64,000 nucleotides of DNA from Adenophora triphylla var. japonica. Its lineage: Eukaryota; Streptophyta; Magnoliopsida; Asterales; Campanulaceae. Below are positions 12,030-22,709 of the stretch, piece after piece (within the stretch, counting starts at the first letter, position 1; every line of letters starts with the position of its first letter). The notes under the pieces were generated by a model, which searched no databases, was not told the DNA's origin, and saw only the letters and a list, made by a program, of their open reading frames with translations. Location of the stretch: NCBI GenBank assembly GCA_022495995.1, contig JAFEMH010002343.1, positions 186,001-250,000 on the forward strand, in the 5' to 3' direction. A program made the position numbers and the translations under genes.

Positions 12030-12321
12030 TATCCTCCCTTCGTTCCAATCGAGTGGATACCAAAAATTTGAACACACAAATTAAGGAAAAGTAAGAGAAA
12101 TAAAAAATGGAAGGAAATGTTGTGAGTATGAAAAATTAAATAGGAGAGAGAATGAGTGGGAGAAATAGTGATTTGATTAGTGTTGTGAGTGTAAAAGTAA
12201 AATAGGAGAGAGAATGAGTGGGAAAAATAGTAAAGATTTCCTTCCATTTTTGGCAGACTCCATTGGGCTGGGACGGACCAAAAAGGAAATAAGTATCCAC
12301 TCGGCAGAGAAGGAGGGAGTA
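12030..12321. mobile_element. Stowaway-like MITE
   Basis: Left end TATCCTCCCTTCGTTCCAAT and right end AAGGAGGGAGTA are inverted. Inside these, GAGTGGATACC and its complement GTATCCACTC extend the stem. The interior is AT-rich. Confidence 0.75.
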
Positions 12322-12333
12322 TATCATAAATAA

Positions 12334-12593
12334 TACTCCCTCCGTCCCATAAAACATTACTCATTTTACTATTTTGGGCGTCCCACTTTAAAGTCACACT
12401 TTCCTAAAAAGGAAATTTTTTAATACTTCTTTATTCATGGGACCCACTTGTCATACTCACAACACTTTTCAAATTTACTATTCTCTCCACTCATTCTCTC
12501 TCCTCCCACTCACAACACCTACTTTAATAACATTATTCCTTATTTTCCGTTCTCAACAGTAAAGGAGTAATGTTTTGTGGGACGGAGGGAGTA
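12334..12593. mobile_element. Stowaway-like MITE, second in tandem
   Basis: Starts TACTCCCTCCGTCCCATAAA and ends with the near-perfect inverse (GTGGGACGGAGGGAGTA). It begins 12 bp after the preceding MITE ends, so the two sit side by side. Confidence 0.85.
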
Positions 12594-13001
12594 TTTATTA
12601 TAAAATTAAGGGCTAAATAAAAAAATGTTTATTTTACCAATTTTAAACATCTAAAACAACCTAAATTTTAAAATTGGAATGCAAACCCCACTTCAAATGG
12701 CAGATCGAGGTAGTCCTGAATTCGGCCAATAACTTCAACAGGTGGTCTGGGGGTTCGGTGAGGGCTGTGGAATTGGGGTTTGGGGAGGGTTTAGCCATGT
12801 TGATTTGAGACAGTGTGATGCTTGAATCGGGGTATTCTTGATTGGTGTGGGTATCATGGTCTTTTAGGATTTCCTTCGCAAACAAACAGTGTATAAATGC
12901 ACAATTATTGTAGAAAATAGGAAATTCAAGATTTTGGTGTTTAAACCCAGGTTGTGAAAACATGAGGAAGAAAGCTGAAAGGTTCTGAGAGAGAGAAATA
13001 G

Positions 13002-15808
13002 TGTGAGGACCCCAACCCGGAACCTAACCCGTGTCCCGAGCTAGAGCGTCCCCAATAGAACTCAAACCACCTAACTTTTTAAAACTTTGATTTAACTTAC
13101 AACTTAAACATACTGAACATAACCTTCATTCCTCTCCACATGGAAGGAAGAGTTGAATAACTTTAAAAGTAACAACCTGTTTTAATTACAAAAGACTTTA
13201 GTTATAACGTAGAAACTAAGTTTTATACACACAAACTCCATAAAGGAATGATACCAAAATACGTCTTCTACGCCAACCTATACGTACCCCGACAATCCCA
13301 AAATACCACGTCCAAACTCCTTTCCGTCCTCACTTGGCCGGTCCGCCTGTCTCAGGATCTAAAAACATTAAAGGGAGAGGGGTGAGAATAAATCTCAGCA
13401 AGCTATTATGAATACAGCAATATGCCAAGTAAGATGCAACACATAACAAGGTACATCTCACATATTGGTAAAACAGTAAACACCTTATGTTACCTTTGTT
13501 TACCTTTCCCCTCTGAATCATAAGTCGTACCATTGTGGAAGTAAATACTCCACTATTCTGTGAATGCATATCCACCAGAATCAACATCATATAACCAAGA
13601 TAGTTATGATTATAACTCATCTCCTGTGAACTGCTTAGGCATATTGTGAACTGCTTAGGCATATTCACATCTTATAAGACCCGTTTTCCAGGGAACCATA
13701 TAAGATAGTAGCAACTCTGTAAGGCTTTTGGCTCAATACAGATGTTATACCCCAGTCTGTGGCCACAGAGGGGGAGAGGTCACAGGTATAATATAATCCG
13801 ATCACCTTATGGAACAATTCCTCATAAGTGATCGTATTCTATTATACCCCCAAAGATCAGCTGATATAAACACACTCAAGCACATAATAGATACTTGAAA
13901 TAACATCCACCACAGGGATAATAATATATCAACATGGTAATGTATACTCATGCTAAATCAATACCATAGTGCAACATTCATTTAATACACTATACATAAT
14001 ACCATCAATGAACATGAATCCAAGTAAGGTACAATATAATCAATAAATCCACAAATGGGATAACAATACAGCCATACGATAATCATATCCACACTTGGGA
14101 TAACCATGCACCCATATAATGAACATATCCACACTTGGGATAACAAGTTAATAACATAATATATAAATCCACACTTTGGAGAATAATGAAACAATGTGAT
14201 AAATTCACATTCCCAAACTAGCACGATAGGGTAACCTACAGCTTCTACACTATTCAAACCAATCACCAAGGATATGACAAGTAAGGCCACTATGTATCAT
14301 AAACCATCCCTATATAGTCATTATACAACCTCGAATAACCTTAATAAAAGTTCAAGATCTACTTTTCAAGTTTGAACTACTTTGGTGAAGTTACAAATCA
14401 AGCCTATTAACCATTTTTCGGACAATATTTAAACTACTTCCACTAATCCATTTTGATCAACTAAGACGTCATTGCGTAGCCAAAGTATTCTACCTTAATT
14501 TAGGTTAAGGGAATTAATTCATATCTTACGTAGATTAGATTAGTACTAATTCAAAATGATTAAGGATAATGGTATGCGGTTGTTGGTAGGATTCAGCAAG
14601 AAGGAAAATTGGAATAACAATTTGTGGACATGGGCGACCGCCCAAGCTGGTATGGGCGACCGCCCAGGCAAGGTTTCAAAAGGGTGCAAGGCTTTCTGTT
14701 GGGTTGGGCGACCGCACAAGGTCACTTGGGCGACCGCCCAAGAAGGGAGGAATTTGCATGCTAAGGCCTGATCACATGGGCGGCCGCTCAAGCCCCCCAT
14801 GGGCGACCGCCCAAGTGAATTTCCAGCAACACTCAGATTTCTAACCCCTTTTCACATAGTTTCTTTTCTCTTTTTCAATTCTTTCTAATTTAAGTAAACA
14901 CAAGAAGGTTTTACTAACTTCACTAATCCCATATTAAATCATTCCTAATCACATAAGATAGATTAAATCCATATAATCCCTAGAGGTTTACTCATTTCAC
15001 TACTCATTTCATCTTTAACCCTTCTATTCCCATTTCAACCATACTTTCTCTTCTTTATCAACCTCCATGAACCTAAACATTATATCTAGGTCTTTAAACA
15101 TTTCCCTACTCCAAGAAAGGTTCCAAAGCACTCCACCAACAATTAAAATAACAACAATAACATCAAATAGTTCATGAACATTTAATGAAAGGAAAGGTCA
15201 TAATAACTCACCTTAGAATTTTAGGATGAAATGAGGATCTTCTTAGCTTGATAAACTCCCCTAGATGCACCAAGCACAAAAGTACAATTGGATTGAAAAA
15301 TGGAGTAGAATTGAACTTGCTAGAAACTTGAAAAGAGAGACTCTAGGAAGGAGCTTCCATGGATGGAATGAAGGAGGATGAAGAAGAAATGATTAGGAAG
15401 AATGAGGAGGATGGAGGAAGTATGGGAGGAGTATGGTCTTTGACTAAGGAGGTGAATGGGAGGGATTTAAGGATATGGCCCCCCATCCATTTTTAATAAA
15501 ATCTTTCAATTTCTTACACTCAACCCCTAAATGTTTTAAGAAATGAATTTAAATCCTTTTCTTCTTTTCCTTACACAAAGAAGCCTAACTATCCACATTT
15601 TATTTATTTTATCCATTTCTATTATTATACTTCTCCCAAGATGCTTTATTTTATTTCTCTAGAAATTTTAAGGATTTTAAATTATTTCTCAACCATCTCA
15701 TCTTAATATTAAGAAATTAAAGACATAAAATGATCACATAAGATTAATAATAATATTAAAATCATATAATATGATACTAAAATAGTGCCTAGGGTTAGGG
15801 TCGTTACA
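13002..15808 (-). repeat. 3' LTR of a chromovirus-like Ty3/gypsy element (minus strand)
   Basis: On the minus strand it starts TGTAACGACCCTAACCCTAG at 15808 and ends CCTCACA at 13002, with TG...CA ends and 2.8 kb length. Just outside 15808 the minus strand reads AAGGAGGAGTGAG, a polypurine tract, preceded by TTCGGGACGAATTTTCC, a common end of plant gypsy polyproteins. The partner LTR is not in the window because the element is cut at 18,795. Confidence 0.75.
14631..14813. repeat. Six palindromes TGGGCGACCGCCCA in the gypsy LTR
   Basis: Copies start at 14631, 14653, 14705, 14727, 14777 and 14800. Four are exact and two carry one or two changes. Each is a near-perfect palindrome (GGGCG-AC-CGCCC), GC-rich in an otherwise AT-rich LTR. 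Confidence 0.85.
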
Positions 15809-18148
15809 CTCACTCCTCCTTAAGGAAAATTCGTCCCGAATTTTAAACTTGCTTACCTTACTGATCAATTAAAGAAGGTGACCTCCCCATATAAGTCAAA
15901 TCCGCTTAATCATCATTAGTTGAAGAACTCCATACACATGAGGAATCATAAAGATAATTTCTCCCATACAATGTTCCATACGTTACCAATTTCATACTGA
16001 ACTGAAATCTACTAATATACATAAACTCACTAAGGTTAAATAAACTTCTCAAGTTGAAAAGAAATCCATCACACAACACACAACTTATTCTCAAAAATCT
16101 GGATAGTCTTTCCTGTCTGCCCATCTACCTGAGAATGAAACGTATCACTGAAACTCGACTTGAAACTCAAAACCTTGTACCCAGCTTCCCAAAAGCACAA
16201 TGAATCCTCGATCCCGGTCTGGTAAAATATTGATTGGGGCTCAACGAAATCAATCAATCTCTTGCATGCACAATGTTTTAATTTCTCCCTCGAATACTTC
16301 GTTGATATAGGTAGAAGGTAAACCGACTTGATCTATCTATCCACTATTACCCCAACACACCCATCTTCATCGACGTTGAAGGTAGTCCAGTTACAAAATT
16401 CCATCGCAATGCTTTCCCATTCGAATCTTCTAACTCTTCTTCAAATCTTGATACCTCTTCGAACTTTCCTGATGAATCGCAATTCTAGATCTATGGTCTT
16501 CCTCTAAAACTGGTCTTCTAATCTCTTGCAGCAACGGTACGCACATTCCGAGTTGAGGGTTAAATTTTCATCTTAATTCGATACAAAATCCTTGGTCTTC
16601 CCATCTTGAAACTAGCAGATAATCCTCTTAACTTCTGAATTATGGTTGAACTTCCTCTAAAGTCTCCACACTATAAGTGTAACTTGAATATTCGCAATCA
16701 TATCTCACCTTGCAACTCAAAGGATATACTTGTTGACACATAAGCCTTTCGGCTAATCGCATTTGCAATCACAATAACTTTCCCGGGTAGCAAGATATAA
16801 CACAATTTAAGTCTTTTTAATAATTTTAACCCTCGACTCTGCTTATTATTAAATTCCTTCCGAGTTAACAAATACTTTAAACTTTTATACTTGGTAACAC
16901 ATCTCAGATTTAGTTGCACATAATTAAAATTTCCACTTGTCAAACACAAAATAATCTCAGTCACTTCCGAGTTGAAAATAAGAAAATTCTACTCCACCTG
17001 TTTCACTTCCTCTAAACATAGGTTATTACTTTCCCATTTTACATAATATCACAAACTAACCTTCCTTTGATTCGCAATTGAAAATCGCCAAGTTCTCACA
17101 TCCATTAGTCAGATAAGGATCAGATCTGTAGTCAACCTATTCTTCATCTCTACCTATATGATTCACCCTTATTGGCATCTTACATCATGGATACCTCTTT
17201 CTAGGTTAACTAAATCAACGATAATACAATTCTCAAGAATCTATTGATACTCCCTTGGTAGCACCCCTTTCAACTCTGAAACTACGGACTCATTATGGCA
17301 ATATTTCCAAGCCAACTCACAATTGTTTAACCTTCACACACAAATTCTTCTCTTGAAGAATAGATAACACAATTCACAATTGATTTTCATGATATTCTCA
17401 ACTTCAAATAAGCAAGGATGTCACCACTAATAATTTCCACAAGCCATCAAGATAAGGATAAAACTCTGCTCATTATAACCACAACAAAATCGAGACCATT
17501 CTATAAGGTGCTTTTGATATAGGCATTAAACCTGACACTAAATCAATACGTAATTCCACTTCCCAACCGGGAGTCATATAATACTTTGCTGAAAGCACAT
17601 TTACCATTTTTCTAATTAGCACATAACATTTTTCGAAGGCTTCTTACCCGAGTCTACCACGTACTAATTAATCTTCACACCTTTTAACCAAAATTTTTCA
17701 ATCTTTAATGCATATATAACAAGGATACCACATAAAGGCTTATCTGTATCTAATACCATATAGACCAATTAGGCGTAGAAAAGAAGACTCGCTTCATACG
17801 ACAGTCTATTAATGCACGACCACTACTTAACCAATCTAGGCCAAGTATACATCAAAATCACACATTGGTAATCATACCAAATCAACTGGCAATACACCTT
17901 GACTAAAACCACATCACACTTGTGGTAAATCAAGAAATTTCGAGGTACTCTCTCATAAGAGCAGAAACCTCTAACACATAAACAAATATTATGCAATATA
18001 TGCCACGTTAAAGCAAAATGCAATGCCAAACATGCATGAAATGAACCGGGATCTATAAAAGTATGACCCCTACTTCTGAGACAGGTATTATACCTCTAAA
18101 AACCGTTGAGGGATCTATCCCTCCAAGACTCAAAACAAGGATTCAACT
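15809..18148 (-). pseudogene. Decayed pol region of the gypsy element
   Basis: No long frame survives. A short minus-strand frame (16257-16069) contains VDGQTGKTIQIFENKL, recognisable as the integrase segment that in intact copies reads close to DGQTERTIQ. Position between gag and LTR fits a degenerate pol. Confidence 0.6.
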
Positions 18149-18795
18149 TTAAACATTCCCTTTTGAATTGCCTTCATTGTCCCTTTTCATTCCACCTCTT
18201 TGCCCCCTTTTACCGGCACCCGAAGCTAACCTCTGATGAAATACAGGACAATTTTTCTTGTAGTGCCCCATTTCTCCACAATTCATGCATTTCCCTTGCT
18301 TACTCCAACACTTGTCTTCAGAATGACCCATCTTCTTGCAATAACCACATACAATCCTTACCTGACTTGAAGTCGGACGAGTTGTCGGTGTCGCCACTTC
18401 TTCTCCTCTCGCTAACTCCGGTGCTGATCCTCTCTGTTGCCCTCCACTATATCCAGAACCTTGGCCTTGAAATCTCTGTTTACTTCCACTTCCACCCTCA
18501 GATCTACCCCGGTGCTCGTCAATATCATTCTCTATCCGATAGGCTTTATTCACTGCTGTCTGAAAATCTGTGAAGTCGTGAGTCAATAACTGTTTCCTGA
18601 ACTCTAGCCTTAATCCCTTCACAAATCGATATACCCGTCTCTCTTCTTCCGGCACCAAATGTGGACAATAGCGAGCTAACTCCGTAAACCTTGCTGAGTA
18701 CTGCGCCACGGTCATTGATCCTTACTCTAATCTCAAAAACTCAACTTCCTTCTTATCTCTTGTAACCATTGGAATAAAATGATCTCGAAACTTGC
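18149..18795 (-). pseudogene. Ty3/gypsy gag with CCHC zinc knuckles, truncated
   Basis: The main frame (18715-18149) contains the retrotransposon gag core segment SARFTELARYCPHL followed by RVYRFVKGL, a Gly/Gln-rich linker, and two zinc-binding motifs (CGYCKKMGHSEDKC and CMNCGEMGHYKKNC). The upstream frame (to about 18795) supplies the preceding gag part containing FSKFRDHF, separated by one stop at about 18721. The N-terminus is missing because the Tat-A LTR begins at 18796. Gag packages the RNA and forms the capsid-like particle in intact elements. The sequence is typical of chromovirus-type gypsy elements. Confidence 0.85.
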
Positions 18796-18963
18796 TGAAA
18801 TTACCTGGATCCGGCTTGCGCGCGGAGCCCCGGCATCTCGCATCGTCGCTTTCGGGAAGTCGCCCGGATCCGAGAGGCAGCGCAATCGCGCCCCGGCATC
18901 TGGCTATTCCGTTTGCGTTTTGCGTTGAGTCGGTGGAGGTGTCTCGCCGTGTTTTGCTTTGTA

Positions 18964-18978
18964 GAGTCGCCACGCCGT
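18964..18978 (-). other. PBS-like motif buried inside the Tat-A LTR
   Basis: The minus strand reads ACGGCG then TGGCGACTC. The same junction marks the LTR/PBS border of Tat element B at 40834, but here about 170 bp of LTR follow it. It is also present inside the other two Tat-A LTR copies (about 32990 and 56045). Confidence 0.6.
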
Positions 18979-19848
18979 TTTTATTAAGCCCAAAACATTG
19001 AAAAAGGGCATCAGTTTAAAAATAATAATAAACTGTTTTTTTTTGTGTGATGAAATTTTGAGTTCGGAGGTCAGATGACTCCTCGGGAAGAGAATATTAG
19101 AATATTAGAGCTCACCCGAGTCGCCTCGTAAAACGAGTCTTTCGGATACCCCTAATATTCTTTAACTGTTGTGTGTGTGTGTGTGTGCTTTTAAAAATGC
19201 ATGCTGTATCGGATGTCTACATTGTACACTGCTTTATTGAAATGTATTGAAATAGTGTAGGAAGGAAGCCTTACCAATTGTTGGTTCGTGTCTGTTTTCC
19301 GCTGGGAAATAGTGCTTGAGGATGGAATAGTGCTCCGGGACGGACCGGGATTGCTTTGGAAGGAGCCGGTTGTCTGCGGACAGAGCTTCGGCGTGAGTTG
19401 AGATTGTAGGCTGCAGTCGGGCAGAGTTTCGGCGTGGGTTGGAATCGTTGGTTGGATTCGGGCAGAGGTTCGGCGTGGGCCGGGATCGTCGGTTTGACTC
19501 GGGCAGATGTTCGGCGTGCGTTGGAATCGTCGGTTGGATTCGGGCAGAGGTTCGGCGTGGGCAGGGATCGTCGGTTTGACTCGGAAAGAGCTGGGACGCC
19601 TCGGGAAAGACCAGGCAAGGCCTCGGAGTACCACGAGGGGCCTCAGAGTACCTCGAGAGTGCCTCGGGGCAGCGCGGGAGCGTCGCGGGAGCGCTCGGAG
19701 AGGCTTCAGAGCACCACAAGGGAGCTCGGAAGGCCTCGAAAGGATCCGAAAGGGGCCGGGATTGCCCCGAAGGGTCTTAGAGGGGAGCCTGAAGGCTGGG
19801 GGAGAGGAGAGAAGAGGGAGGTGTGTCAAAATGAGGAGGGGGAGCCCT

Positions 19849-19858
19849 CTATTTATAG
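19849..19858 (-). promoter_or_regulatory. TATA box of the Tat-A 3' LTR
   Basis: CTATAAATAG on the minus strand; the identical motif is at 33845-33854 and 56901-56910. In each copy the nearest GGTCCGTACGGACC-type palindrome starts 20 bases beyond the TATA box on the upstream side, marking U3 and the expected transcription start near 19825. Confidence 0.7.
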
Positions 19859-20334
19859 TGCCAGATTAGGTGCAAAGAGGTCCGTACGGACCTCCTTGGT
19901 AATCCAGTATTTTGGTTTTCCTCGATTTGAGGGAATCTGTGATGATGGAGGAATATTTGCAATTATGGTGTCCCCTGAGCAATAAGGTCCGTACGGACCA
20001 TCTTGCATGCAAAGAGGTCCGTACGGACCAACTCTGCAGGGGAGTAATCATTTTCCCCGGGATTTGAGGGAATATTGTGGACTTTAAGGAGATTCAGTAA
20101 TTATGACAACAAAGAGGTCCGTACGGACCAATATTGCTTTCCCAATTTCCTGAAAATTCCCGAAAGGTCCTTTTATCCCTTTTTATCCCAGAAAGGCTCC
20201 TCCCTTGGTTTGGTTGGGGGTTTGAGAGGGTTTTGAGAGGGTTTTGAGTGCCAGAGGTCTCCGAGACTGCGTTGATGAGTCTGCGGTGTTTCCCGTGTGT
20301 TTGAAAGGGGGTGATCCAGATTGGGGTACTTACA

Positions 20335-20347
20335 GAAGCCCCTCGAC
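20335..20347 (-). other. Polypurine tract of Tat-A
   Basis: The minus strand reads GAGGGGCTTC directly before the LTR start TGTAAG. Tat element C has the comparable GGGGGCTTC before its 3' LTR at 49924. Confidence 0.65.
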
Positions 20348-20439
20348 GACGTCACTTATGAAAGAAGTGGGGTCGCCGATAAGATAAGGGTCCTAATCTG
20401 GATCGCGTGCTGGGAGAGGAAGTGACCGTGAGGGTCAAT

Positions 20440-20996
20440 GTGAGGACGTGGTGGTGTCCTTTTGTGTGACCGCATAGGTCAGTAGGCTGGACCCTGTGAT
20501 AGGATTCCTACGTATCCCTGGCGGGAATCAAGCCTGGTCGTAGTTCGGGTGTGGGGTGAGTGTTTTGTGAATGCGGGCGTGGTGGTGCCCTGAAGTGTTG
20601 TGTGACCGCCGAGGTCAGTGGTAAGGACGTGGTGGTGTCCTGGGTGACCGCATAGGTCGATGGCTGGACCCTGTGATAGGATTCCTACGTATCCCTGGCG
20701 GGAATCAAGCCTGGTCGTAGTTCAGAGGTCGTGAAATCTGTGAGTGCGGGCGTGGTGGTGCCCTGAAGTGTCGTGTGACCGCCGAGGTCAGTGGTAAGGA
20801 CGTGGTGGTGTCCTGGGTGACCGCATAGGTCGATGGCTGGACCCTGTGATAGGATTCCTACGTATCCCTGGCGGGAATCAAGCCTGGTCGTAGTTCAGAG
20901 GTCGTGAATTTGTGAGTGCGGGCGTGGTGGTGCCCTGAAGTGTCGTGTGACCGCCGAGGTCAGTGGTAAGGACGTGGTGGTGTCCTGGGATGGAAA
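20440..20996 (-). repeat. Tandem array, about 175 bp period, three copies
   Basis: The unit includes GACCGCATAGGTC, the hairpin motif ending GGTCGTAGTTC, GTGACCGCCGAGGTCA and GGACGTGGTGGTGTCC. Hairpin-motif copies start at 20485, 20662 and 20835. It lies between the antisense genes and the 3' LTR, where Tat elements often hold tandem repeats. Confidence 0.85.
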
Positions 20997-21039
20997 TTTT
21001 ACGATTTTCCTAATCGGGTGGTTTAAGGCCTTCCGGGCC

Positions 21040-21400
21040 GGAGATAGTTATGAGGACTTGAATCGTCTTCTGATTGCGGTTGGTGCCACGCTGGAGGACT
21101 TTGAATCGTCTTCTGGCGGCGGTTGGTGCCACGCTGGAGGACTTTGAATCGTCTTCTGGCGGCGGTTGATGTAATGCGCGAGGACTTTGAATCGTCTTCT
21201 AGCCGCAGTTGATGTAATGCGCGAGGACTTTGAATCGTCTTCTAGCCGCATTTGTGGATGTTATGCGCGAGGACTTTGAATCGTCTTCTAGCCGCAGTTG
21301 ATGTTATGCGCGAGGACTTTGAATCGTCTTCTAGCCGCAGTTGATGTAATGCGCGAGGACTTTGAATCGTCTTCTAGCCGCAGTTGTGGAGGCGTGGCTG
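21040..21400 (-). repeat. Tandem array, about 45 bp period, about eight copies
   Basis: The unit is built around GAGGACTTTGAATCGTCTTC followed by TAGCCGCAGTTGATGTAATG. The first copies carry CTGGCGGCGGTTGGTGCC variants, so the array shows a gradient of divergence. Confidence 0.85.
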
Positions 21401-21869
21401 CCTTGTGCTTCGAGAGACGTAGATGCCTTTGTGTTTTTGCATGTTGAGTAGAAGGTTGGACTTACGATGACTGCCGGTGCTTGCATTGCCGTTGAAGTGG
21501 GCAAGGATGACGGCCGGTGATTGCTTCACCATTTGGCATTTTGGAGGCGCTTCGTGCCTTGGGACTTGTACTCGGAGGTGTTGGCTCCTTCTTGTGCTTG
21601 TTTTGCCGTTGAGTGGGCAAGGATGATGGCCGGTGCTGGGGATATGCAGTCTTGTATGACTTCCCTTTCGACTTGTTGGGGAGGAGCTCGGGCTTACTTT
21701 GATGGCCGGTGCTTGCGTTGCCGTTGAAGTGGGCGAAGTTCGGGCTTACACTGACTGCCGGTGCTTGAATTGTTGGGGATGCGTGACCTTGTAGGGGCCC
21801 TTTTCTGTTGGGAAGATGACTTCGGACCTCTTTTGAGGGCCAGTGGTTGAGTTGTCGTTGAGCGTTTGG
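21401..21869. other. Degenerate repeat DNA between arrays
   Basis: No gene. Scattered copies of TTGCCGTTGAAGTGGGC and GATGGCCGGTGCTTG link it to the next array. Confidence 0.5.
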
Positions 21870-22400
21870 AGGCGTCTTGTGCCTTGATATTCGTGCTGGG
21901 AGGTGTTGGCTCCTTCTTGAATTGCCGTTGAGCGGGCGTTGGTTGAATTGCCGTTGAGCGTTTGAAGGCGTCTTGTGCCTTGGGATTCGTGCGGGGAGGT
22001 GTTGGCTCCTTCTTGAATTGCCGTCGGGCGTTTTGGAGGCGTCTCGTGCCTTGGGATTCGTGCTGGGAGGTGTTGGCTCCTTCTTGAATTGCCGTCGGGC
22101 GTTTTGGAGGTGTCTCGTGCCTTGGGATTCGTGCTGGGAGGTGTTGGCTCCTTCTTGAATTGCCGTTGGGCGTTTTGGAGGCGTCTCGTGCCTTGATATT
22201 CGTGGCCGGGAGGTGTTGGCTCCTTCTCGAATTGCCGCTGAGCGGCGCGGTTGAATTGCCGCTGAAGTGGCGAGGACCGGTCTTACGTTGATGGCCGGGG
22301 ATTGAATTGCCGTTGGAGCGGGCGAGGACCGGTCTTACGTTGATGGCCGGGATTGAATTGCCGTTGAGTGGGCGAGGACCGGTCTTACGTTGATGGCCTG
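21870..22400 (-). repeat. Tandem array, about 74 bp period, plus a shorter sub-array
   Basis: Five to six copies of a unit with TTGGAGGCGTCTCGTGCCTT and GGGAGGTGTTGGCTCCTTCT, followed at 22260-22400 by about three copies of a roughly 60 bp unit containing GGACCGGTCTTACGTTGATG. Confidence 0.8.
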
Positions 22401-22518
22401 GGATTGAATTGAAGGGTTAGGGACCATTCTCGCACTGGATTTGCCGGAAAAGGCCTTAGGACACCTGGGGCAAAGATTATAAGGGCAGAAAGTAATTTGG
22501 CCACCCCTTGCAAAGAGA

Positions 22519-22557
22519 GGTCCGTACGGACCAACCTCGGTTGCGTCCGTACGGACC
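22519..22557. promoter_or_regulatory. Palindrome pair upstream of antisense gene 1
   Basis: GGTCCGTACGGACC at 22519-22532 and GTCCGTACGGACC at 22545-22557, 150-190 bp ahead of the ATG at 22710. The same palindrome occupies the U3 region of the Tat-A LTRs. Confidence 0.65.
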
Positions 22558-22709
22558 ACCTCGTTTTTTGCGGTTCCCAGATTTTGACCGGGTTAAAACC
22601 GAGGCTCCCCTTCATTTCCCATTTCCAGCTCGTGAACCAAAGTAGAGAGAGAGAGAAAAATCCTCCATTTTTACCAAAATCTTCCATTTTTTCGCTTGAA
22701 TCGCTTGCA

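Larger units (their letters stand above)
18796..20334 (-). repeat. 3' LTR of Tat-A
   Basis: On the minus strand starts TGTAAGTACC and ends GGTAATTTCA. Nearly colinear with 32831-34332. Contains four GGTCCGTACGGACC palindromes (19879, 19986, 20016, 20116), a TATA box (19849-19858), a GT microsatellite near 19170, and a PBS-like TGGCGACTC at about 18964-18972. Confidence 0.88.

Noticed and set aside
12661..12963. Minus-strand open frame containing MAKPSPNPNSTALTEP
   Set aside because: Pro/Ser-rich, no recognisable domain, no splice partner; lies between MITEs and an LTR.
17823..18029. Minus-strand short ORF in the chromovirus pol zone
   Set aside because: No pol motif; composition fits decayed sequence.
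19191..19985. Several long overlapping open frames on both strands in the Tat-A LTR (also 33238-33854 and 56340-56917)
   Set aside because: They lie in R/U5 of the LTR, are driven by GC-rich simple motifs, are open on both strands at once and show no domain. They recur only because the LTR recurs.
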